Assembly: GCA_949358305.1 (NCBI GenBank)
Contig: OX442314.1
Coordinates: 57,111,369-57,175,368, forward strand
Length of the DNA: 64,000 nucleotides
Reading direction: 5' to 3'
Source of the DNA: Strigamia acuminata
Taxonomy: Eukaryota; Arthropoda; Chilopoda; Geophilomorpha; Linotaeniidae
The notes beneath the pieces are model-generated. The model did no database searches. It was not told where the DNA came from and saw only the letters and a list, made by a program, of their open reading frames with translations. Below, piece after piece: positions 42,239-51,827 of this stretch. The stretch's first letter is position 1. Each line of letters begins with the position of its first letter. Made by a program: the position numbers and the translations under genes.

Positions 42239-43670
42239 TTAATTTGTTGTAACAACTTGTTTGATAAGTTTGGCCCCATCCTGCTTCCCGAATCCCATGT
42301 CAAAGTACTCCTGCGGGTCCTTTGGAGCTACTCTGGCGTACACCAAACGTTGGTGCAGGAGCCAGGATTGTTGTTGCTTGATTGCCGACTCAAGCCAAGC
42401 GATAACTCGGTTGCACAGGTCGGCATTGTGCGTCAAGATGGTCTTGGTTGCGTTCGTAATGTAGGAAAAGGGGTACAACGAACGTAACCGTTGATAGGCT
42501 GTCAAGTAGGCCGACACGTTCATTCCCCTATCTAAAGGTGGCGAATCGCTGGGAGGCGGTGGAGGTGGCGGTGACTTCTTACAAATCGAGAGCGATCTCG
42601 ACCTGCGGACTGCTGGGTTTCGCTCCTTCGGTCGTGCGCCGCTGTAGACGGGCACGATGAACTCTCTAGTGTCCGCGAGTTTCCAATCCATTGGAGATAA
42701 GGATTGGCAACCTGGAATTTCGACGGCGTGCATTGCATTCAGCGTTGCTGACACGACTGCGCTGAGTTTAATTTCACTCGATGGTGGAGCGCCAGCGGGG
42801 CGGGCGTTCGCTCGCTCAGTGGCACGTTGTCGCTTTCTCTTTTCCCACTCGTGGCGGAGTCGGATGGCGGACTCGGCCGGTAGCTCGCCAGTATCTAATG
42901 CTTGGCGCACTAGATCGGCGCGAATCGTGGGTGGATCGAGTTGGATTGATTCCCAATCGTCCAATAATTCACGTTGGTTTTCCATCGGCGCCGTCCACAG
43001 GAACGTGGCGGCCGCCAATGCGACTCGGTCACTCGGGAAGGCCCCCGGAAACAGGATTCGCTGCAGACCAGTGACGAGCTCCCAAGTCCCAATGCAACTT
43101 TTGCAGTTTTCGCTGCTTCCGCTTGTCGGAACCACAAACCTCCACTTGGCGGGCAATTCGTTGCCATTCTTTTTCTGCTTCTCGGACTTGGGCTCGTCCA
43201 AATCCAAAAGCAACAATTTTTGGCATCAATATAGGCAGTAACATTGGTATCATCGGTATCGGTTTCAACATGGGCATCATCGACATTGGTAATATTGGCA
43301 TCATCGGTATTGACATCAACATCGGCATCATCAATATTGGCAGTAACATCGGCATCACTGGTATTGGCATCAACATCAACATCCAGTTCTCGCTCAAGTT
43401 CGTACCGCTGGGCATAATAGATCGCTTTTCGCCAAAAGCCAACATACCTGCGCATCCTGGCTCGTATAGCGTCCCAGCGCGCCATAAGTAAGATTTGCAG
43501 ATCGGCTTGTCCCAGGTACTCGAAGCCTGGTACTCTAAATGTGGCGTCGGGAATTTTGGCGTCGCCATCACCTTGTGTATCAACAGTAAACTCGTCATCC
43601 ACGGCAATCCCCGACTGGTCGGAGACATCGATATCCGATGTGGCGCGCTCATCCACTCTGTTAAGCTCAA
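42239..43670 (-). pseudogene. Large Gag-like protein, C-terminal part (copy A)
   Basis: Minus-strand ORFs 43656-42910 and 43216-42239 are two frames of one protein joined by a frameshift near 43215. N-terminal part: VPGFEYLGQADLQILL...MRRYVGFWRKAIYYAQRYELEREL, then an Asp-rich repeat (DADVDVNTDDAN). C-terminal part: LAAATFLWTAPMENQ..., IRADLVRQALDTGELPAES, KKSPPPPPPPSDSPP, HQRLVYARVAP. It parallels the copy at 61081-63790 (LAAATFRNARVAVAAW, IIRAQMVAQDPDPEAS, proline run, HQRLLRAHRAP). The N-terminal domain of the same copy is at 44726-45331, displaced by other debris. Confidence 0.55.
43225..43400. repeat. Aspartate-coding minisatellite
   Basis: Imperfect units of 15-30 bp built from GGCATCATCG, GATATTGG and CAACATC alternate here. 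The minus strand encodes runs like DADVDVNTDDAN; the plus strand is also open. Confidence 0.75.
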
Positions 43671-44149
43671 ACCATGTCGTTAATTTGGTGTTCCTTTCTG
43701 CGGCATTGAGCAGGCCTCGTGTTTCTCGGCCATCTTTAAACTAAACGGTTTGCTCCCTCTCCAAATGTATGGGCACGCAATAAACAGTGTGGGACCTTTC
43801 CTGCAACGGAAATTCAAGTAATCGCCACCTGGTTTCTATTGCAGAAACGTATCTGGAATTCACTTCGTCTAGTACGACCGTGGTGCCATCTGGGGATAAT
43901 TCAATGTTTGCACTGTCGTGACCCCTATGAATGTACTTGAATATGTATTTGACGCTCCCAACTGATCCACAAGCCTCAAAATTAATGTGCGCATTGGATT
44001 ATTTTCTTCCTCTCCGGTATGGAATATGTCGAAACCTCCGCGTTTATTCCACCTTTATTAAATCAACTTTGGCTTCAATTGATTTAATTGATTCAATTGG
44101 ATCACTTTTTTTGATTGAGTCTGCTTTGTTAGATTTCTGATCGCAAGGG

Positions 44150-44485
44150 TATTTGCTGCATATGACAGAATCATTTCCATAAGGATAACTGACACATCCC
44201 ACCCAAGGAAATACCTCACATCCACTACACCTTCATTTAGCAGGCGGATATAGCTATTCAAATTTCCTATAAGAAAACGATAAATAAATTGGGTATACCG
44301 GTAGCATTCGAAATAGTTGAGTGTTTACCACTTAAGAGCTCAGCGGCGAAAATAATTTTCCCATTTGAAATAATCGCAGGTACTTCTGGCACTGAGCCAT
44401 AAGATCCGATACAAATGCAAGATCCTATACGAATGCTAGTGTATTGTAAACTCACTTCTAAACCCTGAATACTACTGGAAGTTCT
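44150..44485 (-). repeat. Duplicated exon-containing segment, copy 2 (see 37701-38020)
   Basis: Same exon-intron-exon text as copy 1 (SLQYTSIRIGSC...GSYGSVPEVPAIISNGKIIF, then SYIRLLNEG). Here an additional GG.ATACCTC insertion-like difference lies near 44200. It sits between the two halves of Gag-like copy A. Confidence 0.65.
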
Positions 44486-44529
44486 AAATTTTCTTGTTGG
44501 TTTCTCAGAATACTCTTTTTGAGGATATT

Positions 44530-44725
44530 CAATTCCCTACAGTCGTCTAAGTTGAAAAGCATGGCCTTATAATGTTTTAACAATTACGTAGGGCCCTGTC
44601 CGCTTAGGTGAAATTCCCGCTGCAATTCCTTTGGCAGCGTTTGAGAGAACATGTGATTCTCTCCAAACTAAATCATTTTGCTTGAAGTTTGCAAATGGTG
44701 GTGACCCATCCGCCACAAAGCATTT
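44530..44725 (-). pseudogene. Gypsy integrase C-terminal fragment
   Basis: The minus strand reads FKQNDLVWRESHVLSNAAKGI then SPKRTGPYVIVKTL and a stop. FxxGDLVxRxxHxLSxAAKG...P.WxGPYxIVK is the C-terminal integrase pattern of gypsy elements. Confidence 0.6.
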
Positions 44726-45331
44726 TTAGAATTTTTTTTTCAATTCTGTGTCATTAATGGAACACGGCGGTCTATTTTTAGTGAAATAGGGAAGGGCAGT
44801 TTCGGTATCATCATCCAGCATCTCGAAGTCGGCAATGGACTCAACTGTCACGGTGAGCTGCTCGTCCATGGTCAACTCGGTTCCTGGGAAATTGTGAAAA
44901 TATTTTACGGCTGCCGCCTGCATTCGGTCAATAATGTATTGTTCTCTGCACATCGGAGGTAGTCCAGCGATCTCTTCCTGGAGGAGATTTGGTACTTGCA
45001 CATAAGTAAGTCGAACAATGTCCGTCGTTGGGTAAGTCCACGGTCTGGGCGCAATGTGTTCAAGAAGTGCAATGTTCTGTATCCGATGCCAATACCGAAG
45101 GTGGTTAGTCCGGAAACGCTGGATCATCGCCGGGGAACCATTCGGTGGCCTGAATGGCGGAAACGTCACGCCGGTGAGGATGTCCTGAACCTTTTTTCGC
45201 AAACACCAACCATAGATTTGACTCATCCATACTTTGTAAAAGTTTCTGCGCAGGTCTCCACGGCCGTCACATGCCCGACATGTTGTTTCTGGTTTCGGCG
45301 GATCTACCTCTATTCCTGTGAAAACCGACAC
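44726..45331 (-). pseudogene. Large Gag-like protein, N-terminal domain (copy A)
   Basis: A 201-codon ORF with KVWMSQIYGWCLRKKV, FRTNHLRYWHRIQNIALLEHIAPRPW and REQYIIDRMQAAA aligns with the N-terminal region of 61081-63790 (LWREVIPILFRQAL, LLLSRAISRYWSSQQTLIHYMPRQY, DEEKHQIHMAYYEEV). The first residues hold a CRACDGRG motif not shared with the other copy. It ends where gypsy integrase sequence begins. Confidence 0.5.
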
Positions 45332-46016
45332 GCTTTTACATGTTTAATTGCCATTGTTTATTTGTTTTTTATAATAATGTGAAATTTTGATATATTGTTG
45401 ATTTTAATTGTTCATTGATTGTTATAATAATTTGATTTGATGTGTTGTTAATTTAATTTTGACAAACTATTATTTTTATTGTGTCTTATATAAATTCTTT
45501 TAAAACTGTATTTTTGTTTAATTAGGAGTGGTCACATCTCACTTTGAATTGTTTGTCCCTCTTTTCTTGGAATACACCCATTTCCAATGTGTTAGCAATT
45601 ATCTCGCGTTCTCCTTCTGGAGCGCGTCATCTTTAGTCCATGTGCTTTAAATTGTAGCATGGAACATTAGTCATTTCTCTTTTGTATTTTTAATTGTCGT
45701 TGTTCTGAAAAGAATAAAACCAGTCTTGAAGAAGTTTTTGAATAGACAAGTCATGCTTTTTTATTTCTCACAATTTTACATATTAATTTGAAATTTGGTA
45801 TTGTAAATCAGGGAATTGATTAATTATCGCAAATATCATTATTGCATTTCAAAATTCCGTATCCCGAACAGACTGGCATATCTCGTAATTTGGGTAACCC
45901 TGGGCCAGAAACACTAGCCATCTTAAACCGTAAACAAATGGCTAACAAACATATTGCAAATAGAATGGAATCACATTTAGTTAAACAGCAAGAACTAACA
46001 TTCCTCCTCTTTCTAT
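45332..46016. other. No gene recognised
   Basis: AT-rich. Near 45530 GTGGTCACATCTC resembles an LTR inner edge. The plus ORF 45842-46084 overlaps the copia fragment and has no domain. Confidence 0.35.
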
Positions 46017-46130
46017 CTATTTCAATATTCTTACAAAGATACGTTCACAAAGTTTCACTAGACTGGGGTAAGGGAGCCATTTAATTAATAAATCTGCAAT
46101 GTTCGAAACACCAGCAATATGTTGAATTTC
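46017..46130 (-). pseudogene. Ty1/copia RNase H tail
   Basis: FEIQHIAGVSNIADLLIKWLPYPSLVKLCERI on the minus strand matches the conserved IADxLTKxLP end of copia RNase H. It is fused without a stop to Gag-like copy B upstream. Confidence 0.65.
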
Positions 46131-46139
46131 AAAAGCTCC

Positions 46140-46800
46140 CCTTTCAAACCAATCGCGGGGTCGTTGCGAGGCAAACGATTCTTTTTCATTGCGTTTAGGA
46201 TTTCTCGGAGATCCCGCGTGTCGATAGGTGGAGTTCGACGCTCCGAGGGACGACTGGTCTTCGGCCGCTTCACTTTCTGTGTCATGTTGATGTTGATGGA
46301 CACGGGAATGCCCCTGGCTTCGCATCAAACGAAATACCGCTCCTTGCGGTCTTTCCTTCGCTGCTCACGGTGCGAGAGCTGCCTTTGGCCGGAGCTGAGG
46401 CGAGTTCCTCTGCTCACGGACCCTGTCGTCCAAACTTCTCACGTTCCCTCACCGTCTTGAAACTGGCGGTTAACGAACACTCGGCTAAAAATATCGAGAG
46501 GGATCACGAGCCCCACCCTGTCGCGAGGACGGGCTAGCTTCGTCGTCCTCCGTGGTGCTGACAACCCGTCGTTGTCTCTTGGCATCAGATCGAGAGCGTG
46601 ATCGGCTACTCTCGGTTCGTAAGTGACGCTTACGCTTCCTCAGGTAGTTGTACTTGGGACCAAGGATCCCCAAGTAATGCAATTGCCACATGACGGCCTG
46701 GGAGGTCAAAATTCCCATTCGTGCCCGCCCAGACGGAAGTTTATAGCCAAGAGATGAGCAAGCTAAAAGATGGCAACCAAATTTACGGGGACTCAAAATT
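46140..46800 (-). pseudogene. Large Gag-like protein, middle part (copy B)
   Basis: ORF 46796-46485 contains GILTSQAVMWQLHYLGILG then a basic Ser/Arg stretch, matching GFITSQRAMHQLHFLGFFG and the following basic region at about 63200 in the best copy. Arg/Glu-rich text continues in other frames to about 46140, where it joins copia sequence. Confidence 0.5.
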
Positions 46801-47322
46801 GCGAAAGTTCAAAACAATTCGGATAATGGGCAAACCGACCGAAATCAGGATCGTAAATTAAAATTCCAGTGGTATAATTACATTAGATGGGATGACACAG
46901 AAGCACGTATAGCAACTGAAAATATATTGTATATTAAATCAAGTAAATAAAAAATTGAATACTTTCAACTTACTGGACATTTATGGGATAAAAAAATTGG
47001 TTGGTAAAAAATATTCTTTGCAGTACATACACATGAGCGTTATCAATTCATTTTTCTCTTTGGTGGGTTTGTCTTCTACTACGCTTTCCAATAGTCGAGC
47101 GCCAATGTTACCAGGAATATGAACGATTAGCCACTTTATTCGCGTGATAAGGGCGTTCGTGGTCTATAAAAATTAAAAAAAAAATGATACACCAAATCAT
47201 ATACCAATAAACAGTGATCTTCCTGAACGTAGCCACTGCTAATTTTGGTATAAATTATTAAAATTTTGGTGAACATTTTGGCAAAAATTCTGAACGTTTT
47301 GCAAAAATTTTGAACATTTTGG
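46801..47322. other. No gene recognised
   Basis: AT-rich spacer with a weak AT-rich repeat (AAATTTTGGTGAACATTTTG-like units near 47250-47320). Confidence 0.4.
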
Positions 47323-47408
47323 CGGGTCGTAGAGCGAGTGCTCATTTACTGGACCGTGAGCTATGCACAGTCTCGGATCGGTCTCGTGATCTTGAGGACG
47401 GTAGGAAG

Positions 47409-48254
47409 CAGTGTTGTATCTCGTTCACTAAATCGCGAACTAGTTCTAGTTCGCGTTCATCACCGTTTTCAATTTAGGGAACTAGTTCTAGTTCCCGTTC
47501 ACCCCCAAAACTCCAAGTGAACTAAGTTCTAGTTCAGTTCTAGTTCAGTTCTAGTTCAGTTCATTTTACAAATATTTTTTTGCAAATTCAAATTTTTATT
47601 TACACCATTTTATACTGTAAACTGTGGGGTCTCCATTCTCCGTGTTTTTCCCCAGTCGTTTCCACAATTCATCGAGAAGATTCAGGGGTGTTAGCCCCGT
47701 TTCAATCCAACAATCGACCAGCAGATCCATGCCTTCGAAGGAAAACGTCAGGGCGACGTCTACCCATTCTACGAGATCGCGCCGATCGCGAACGGACGAA
47801 AAAGTCCAAATTTTGGCCCGAAAACGATTGTAAGTATCCACAAAACCTTGTAGATGAAGTCTTGGCGCACAATTTGGTGCCAAGAACACAACAAACGGAC
47901 CGTTCGTTGGCCCGGAAACGACGAAAAACCGAAAACGAAAATTCGGCGATCGTCGCCACGTGTTCGAAAATCGAGAAAAAAGTCGTAAATTTCAAAAAAT
48001 ACCGCGATTTTGTGTGTTGGATAAATTCCTCCAATCGAGCCCCATGCTTAAAGAAATCGTCAATAATTGGCTGTGACATAAAACGTCCGGTGAACGAACT
48101 AGAACTGAACTAGAACGTAGTTTGCGTCAAAAAAACGAACTTCGTTTGTTTTTCTCGTTCTTTCAAAACGGGGAACTAGTTCGCGTTCGTAGTTCGCGAA
48201 CTACAAACTAAGTTCGCGAACGCGAACTATTAGTTCTCGTTCGATACAACACTG
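47409..48254. mobile_element. Complete non-autonomous hAT element with perfect TSD
   Basis: Ends CAGTGTTGTAT and ATACAACACTG, flanked by GTAGGAAG on both sides (47401-47408 and 48255-48262). Subterminal regions are full of GTTCGCGAAC and AGTTCTAGTTC motifs. ORFs of 125-177 codons exist on both strands in the middle but none is a recognisable transposase or BED finger. The paralogous empty site is at 18324-18331. Confidence 0.95.
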
Positions 48255-48557
48255 GTAGGAAGGAATGTGAAGCATGTGAATGCCGCGGAGCACTCAGGAG
48301 AGGCGATTAAAAGGGGTAGCATGTCTCTCCGTTTTTTACTTGGCCATTTGTTTTTTGTTTGGCCAAACACCCACGCCCGAACGAACGCTCGTCTGTCCGT
48401 CTGTCTGCTCGCCCGAACGCTCGTCCGCCGGTCAAATCAAAAAATAGAAAAGTAAAAAACAATAGAAAAATAAATAAAAAACAGTGTGAGAAAAATATTG
48501 TGTCAAAATGAAGCTTTACTTTTTGGTTGCTTTGTGTTTCTCTATGGCCTCTAAAAC

Positions 48558-48890
48558 TCAAATCGGTTCTCGCAATGGAAGATGATGTACCATTCTGGAA
48601 TCTACAATTTCAGGCAGTATGCAATCAAAATAAAAGGATTTCAGTTTTGGAATTACTTTGTTTAGAAATAATTGGTCACTTAAAATTATGATTATTTGTA
48701 TGTCTTTTTCAATGTAAACGACATCATCACAACTTTCTAGACCAGTACATTGTAGTTGAATTTGAATTTGATAATAATACATGTGTTTGTTGTCTGAGCT
48801 AAAGTTGCCCTTTGGTAAGAGGAAAACGCCTGCCCAATTTGTTGCAGGCATCGCCTATTGATGGAAATTCTCTGCAAATGAACATTTGAT
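48558..48890 (-). pseudogene. YqaJ-like exonuclease C-terminal fragment, copy 2
   Basis: IIEIKCSFAENFHQ, an in-frame TAG, then ATNWAGVFLLPKG, HMYYYQIQIQLQCTG, DDVVYIEKDI and LPKLKSFYFDCILPEIVDSR. E-x-K of IEIKC is the catalytic pair of the lambda-exonuclease/YqaJ nuclease fold, and YYxQxQxQL plus FY-FD-LPE are typical of the YqaJ-like proteins carried by animal DNA viruses and transposons. The N-terminal half is missing. Confidence 0.6.
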
Positions 48891-48930
48891 TTCAATAATG
48901 TAAGGTGCTCACAAAAATATTATCACGTCG

Positions 48931-49167
48931 TTACAATTTCCTGTGTTTGTTTTTTGGTACATCATTGACGTTGGTACGACAGTGAACCCAGATGGCCATC
49001 AATGGCAACCCCATGGTATTGTAATTGATCCTCTTAGATTCGATCTCGTCGGCCGGTATTCGATGTGCTCGAATCAGGCGTTGGTGTTCAATGAAGTTAT
49101 CTCTGCTTTGTATCTTTTCCTCTAAACAAAGGAAAAAAGATTTACCTTGGTAAGGAAGAGCCACCAC
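48931..49167 (-). pseudogene. Large Gag-like protein, C-terminal end (copy C)
   Basis: RDNFIEHQRLIRAHRIPADEIESKRI...GLPLMAIWVHCRT aligns with GDRFIQHQRLLRAHRAPTSIAEAQRI...SAFLPPIWAHERT of the best copy. Only about 75 residues remain. Confidence 0.55.
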
Positions 49168-49274
49168 GGAACCTTAATTCCGAGTTTCTACTGACATATT
49201 CAGGTTCGGATAGAAATTACTGATTTCTGAATAAATTGTTGTCTGTTTCGGTGGCGAAGGAGGAGTAGTCGGAG

Positions 49275-49592
49275 TTGGCGGAAGATTTGGAGGATGAGAG
49301 GTCATGCATAAGGGGTCGTCACTTTTGTTTAAATAAAATGTCTTATTCCCGGTTGCGATTGGGGGTTCATGGTCGGCGCCGGTTCGCTGTTGTAGTGCAC
49401 GAAAAACACACTTGCATTATCTGCCTGACAGCCCCGAAATGCAATTCTCATGCAATGTATACAGTACATATGAAATGCTGCAATAGGTGCAGCGGGCGTC
49501 TGATGCGTGGTGAAGGCAATAACGCTGCATTTGTCCCTCGTTGCCCCACGTGCCGGGGCGCGGTAGACTACATAATCAATGCTTTCATCTAA
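49275..49592 (+). CDS. RING-finger-like small protein
   Basis: 105 codons, or 84 from the second Met. CIICL...KC...H..HMKCCNRC and then RCPTCRG give the C-x2-C...C-x-H-x2-C-x2-C...C-x2-C order of a RING domain, typical of E3 ubiquitin ligases. The N-terminal 40 residues are basic. No intron signals were noted. It lies head-to-head with a Gag-like fragment on the other strand, so it may be a transposon accessory gene or the last exon of a host gene. Confidence 0.45.
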   Translation: MAEDLEDERSCIRGRHFCLNKMSYSRLRLGVHGRRRFAVVVHEKHTCIICLTAPKCNSHAMYTVHMKCCNRCSGRLMRGEGNNAAFVPRCPTCRGAVDYIINAFI

Positions 49593-49988
49593 CCGCAATA
49601 AATTTAACGTTAATAACCGCAAAATACCTAGAAATTAAAATTGAATAACAGCAGTTATAACCCTAGGAATTAACAACCAATCAGCTTACTTAAATCCTTA
49701 GGCAGATTAAATAATGCTATTAACAAATTCAAACCTTAATAATAACACTGGAAAATTGTACTGATATTTTTCTAATATTAAAAAATTAATTAAGAAATAT
49801 GAAAAACATCTAATCTTTGTTTTTTTCAGAGTCAAACAATCACCAGTACTGAACCACATCAAAATGGCGTCTCCAGTGCAGTGAGATTGGCAAATTGAGA
49901 CCAATTCAACGGTTTTGAGTGTGGAGAAAGACTCAACTGTTCAACCAAAGGTAAATACATATTCATTTGGGTATAATTAAAGAGTACC
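49593..49988. other. No gene recognised
   Basis: AT-rich intergenic sequence without domains or terminal repeats. Confidence 0.5.
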
Positions 49989-50310
49989 GGCCACCTCTGA
50001 GATCATCTACAAAATTTGGATCTAGGGTAGTCAAGGATGAGGAATCGAATGGCATTGATGGTTTTCGGGGAAAACGGAAGCGGAAATCAGGAGATTTATG
50101 GCGCGTGTATAACAATGCTTACATCTAACAATGCAATTAAAAAAATTAAATAATGGGCCATATGAGGGCAATTGAAAGTAGTATAACTGGTCGTTAATCT
50201 CCTGATTTCCGCTTCCGTTTTCGTTTGCCCCCAAAACATTCCACGCCATTCGATTCCCCACACTTTACTACCCCTAAATCCAAATTTTGGAGATGATCTG
50301 AGAGGTGGCC
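49989..50310. mobile_element. Foldback MITE-like element
   Basis: Left arm from GGCCACCTCTGAGATCATCT (49989) and right arm to AGATGATCTGAGAGGTGGCC (50310) are inverted repeats of about 110 bp, including a GGAAGCGGAAATCAGGAGAT block at about 50077 and its complement at about 50195. The loop is about 95 bp. No target duplication is evident. No transposase. Confidence 0.75.
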
Positions 50311-51190
50311 CATGAAGTAAAATTGTTCCGATAAACCATGATTAAACCAAACCAACCCACTAAACTAGTTTGAATCAAAACTACCGGCGCAATGAGTGGT
50401 GTCCCCGTTAGGTTACGCTTTGTTGTTGTGTTGAGCAAGTGAAAGCTGTGACAGTCGGATCAAAAGGTAAATACTGTAAATTGTTCGCACGTATTCTAAT
50501 GGCTGGAAATTTAATTTTAGTTTAATCGTTCGGAAACTGGTCTGGATGACGAAATGAGAGCAGTGATTGATCAGTGTGTGGTGTGCACCATAACTGCGGC
50601 AAAATTAACGAAACAAATGAAGAAAATTGTGACGAATACGCGAACAGTTTGATCTCCGAAGCCAGGAAGGATGTGTGATAATGAGCTGCCAGAAATGCCG
50701 CAGCAAAGAAATCTTGAAATGGAAATAATTTAAATTGAAAAATGACGGTGAAGCTGTAGGAAAAATGTATGAATCAATTGATTTGTTGGTAATGAAGTGA
50801 TGGAAACTTAACATATTATTTCGCTTCAAGCGGCATGCCGGTATAAAATGGACTATTGCAATTTTTGTTTGATTATTTGAGGTTTCTCGGGGCAACTGAA
50901 AATTTTGTGATTCAAAAATGCAATCTCCAGTCATTTTCAGTTGCTAGTTTCTCACTGTGGTTACTTTGTCTGTGTGATACACGTGAGTCTGGTCGGGCAG
51001 TGCTGGTCTCTGTTAACAATGCAATCAGCTGTTTGTTCTACGTGGTTTCTAGTATGAATCAAGGTTGACACTTTTTACTCAAGTGTGGTTTATTAGTTTG
51101 TCACTCAAATATACAACGTTATATTAAGATTTAGTTGTGAATAGATAGAAAAGAGTCAAAATCTAATTGATTGTGCCAATAAATTATCAT
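50311..51190. other. No gene recognised
   Basis: Mixed unique sequence with short ORFs only. Confidence 0.4.
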
Positions 51191-51350
51191 TGTGCATGAA
51201 TAAACTGACATTGTGCATGAATAAATTGTCAATGTGCATGAATAAATTGTTATTGTGCCTGAATAAATTGTCAATGTGCCTGAATAAATTGTCAGTGTGC
51301 ATGAATAATTTGACATTGTGCAGGAATAAATTATGCATGAATAAATTGTA
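51191..51350. repeat. 21-bp minisatellite 1 (about 7 copies)
   Basis: TGTGCATGAATAAATTGTCAA units begin at 51191, 51212, 51233 and so on, ending in a shortened unit near 51345. Two minus-strand frames stay open (YSCTLTI-type repeats). Confidence 0.9.
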
Positions 51351-51439
51351 GTAAGATTTTTGCGGGAATGTCGTTTGACCACTCAATTTCGAGTGTAATT
51401 ACAGAAATTACTAGAAATCATTGGTGTACAAATTGTTCG

Positions 51440-51810
51440 TATTTGAAAATTGAGATAACATATTTGAAAATTGAAATAACATATTTGAAAATTGAGATAA
51501 TATATTTGAAAATTGAGATAACATATTTGAAAATTGAAATAACATATTTGAAAATTGAGATAACATATTTGAAAATTGAGATAACATATTTGAAAATTGA
51601 GATAACATATTTGAAAATTGAGATAACATATTTGAAAATTGAAATAACATATTTGAAAATTGAGATAACATATTTGAAAATTGAAATAACATATTTGAAA
51701 ATTGAAATAACATATTTGAAAATTGAGATAACATATTTGAAAATTGAGATAACATATTTGAAAATTGAGATAACATATTTGAAAATTGAGATAACATATT
51801 TGAAATACAA
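51440..51810. repeat. 21-bp minisatellite 2 (17 copies)
   Basis: Seventeen copies of ATTTGAAAATTGAGATAACAT with a single G/A variant at one site. The plus strand is open as (YLKIEIT)n and two minus-strand frames are open too. The array ends about 18 bp from the stop codon of the DEG/ENaC gene, so it probably lies in that gene's 3' UTR. Confidence 0.95.
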
Positions 51811-51827
51811 TACAAGTATACTACAAT

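Larger units (their letters stand above)
47323..48900. repeat. Dispersed gypsy/YqaJ chimeric repeat, copy 2
   Basis: Apart from the hAT element at 47409-48254 it follows 18246-18900 base for base with scattered changes, including the GCATGTGAA.GCCGCGGAGCACT block after the hAT and the YqaJ-like coding end. Confidence 0.85.

Noticed and set aside
42657-43241. 194-codon plus-strand ORF
   Set aside because: Antisense of the Gag-like copy A; block order matches the family only on the minus strand.
48508-48590. Plus-strand peptide starting MKLYFLVALCFSMAS, like a signal peptide
   Set aside because: It overlaps the YqaJ-like coding strand antisense; the 18.5-kb copy has an extra base that destroys the frame, so it is not conserved.
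51191-51810. CRISPR-like repeat array
   Set aside because: Units are directly adjacent with no unique spacers, and the genome is eukaryotic.
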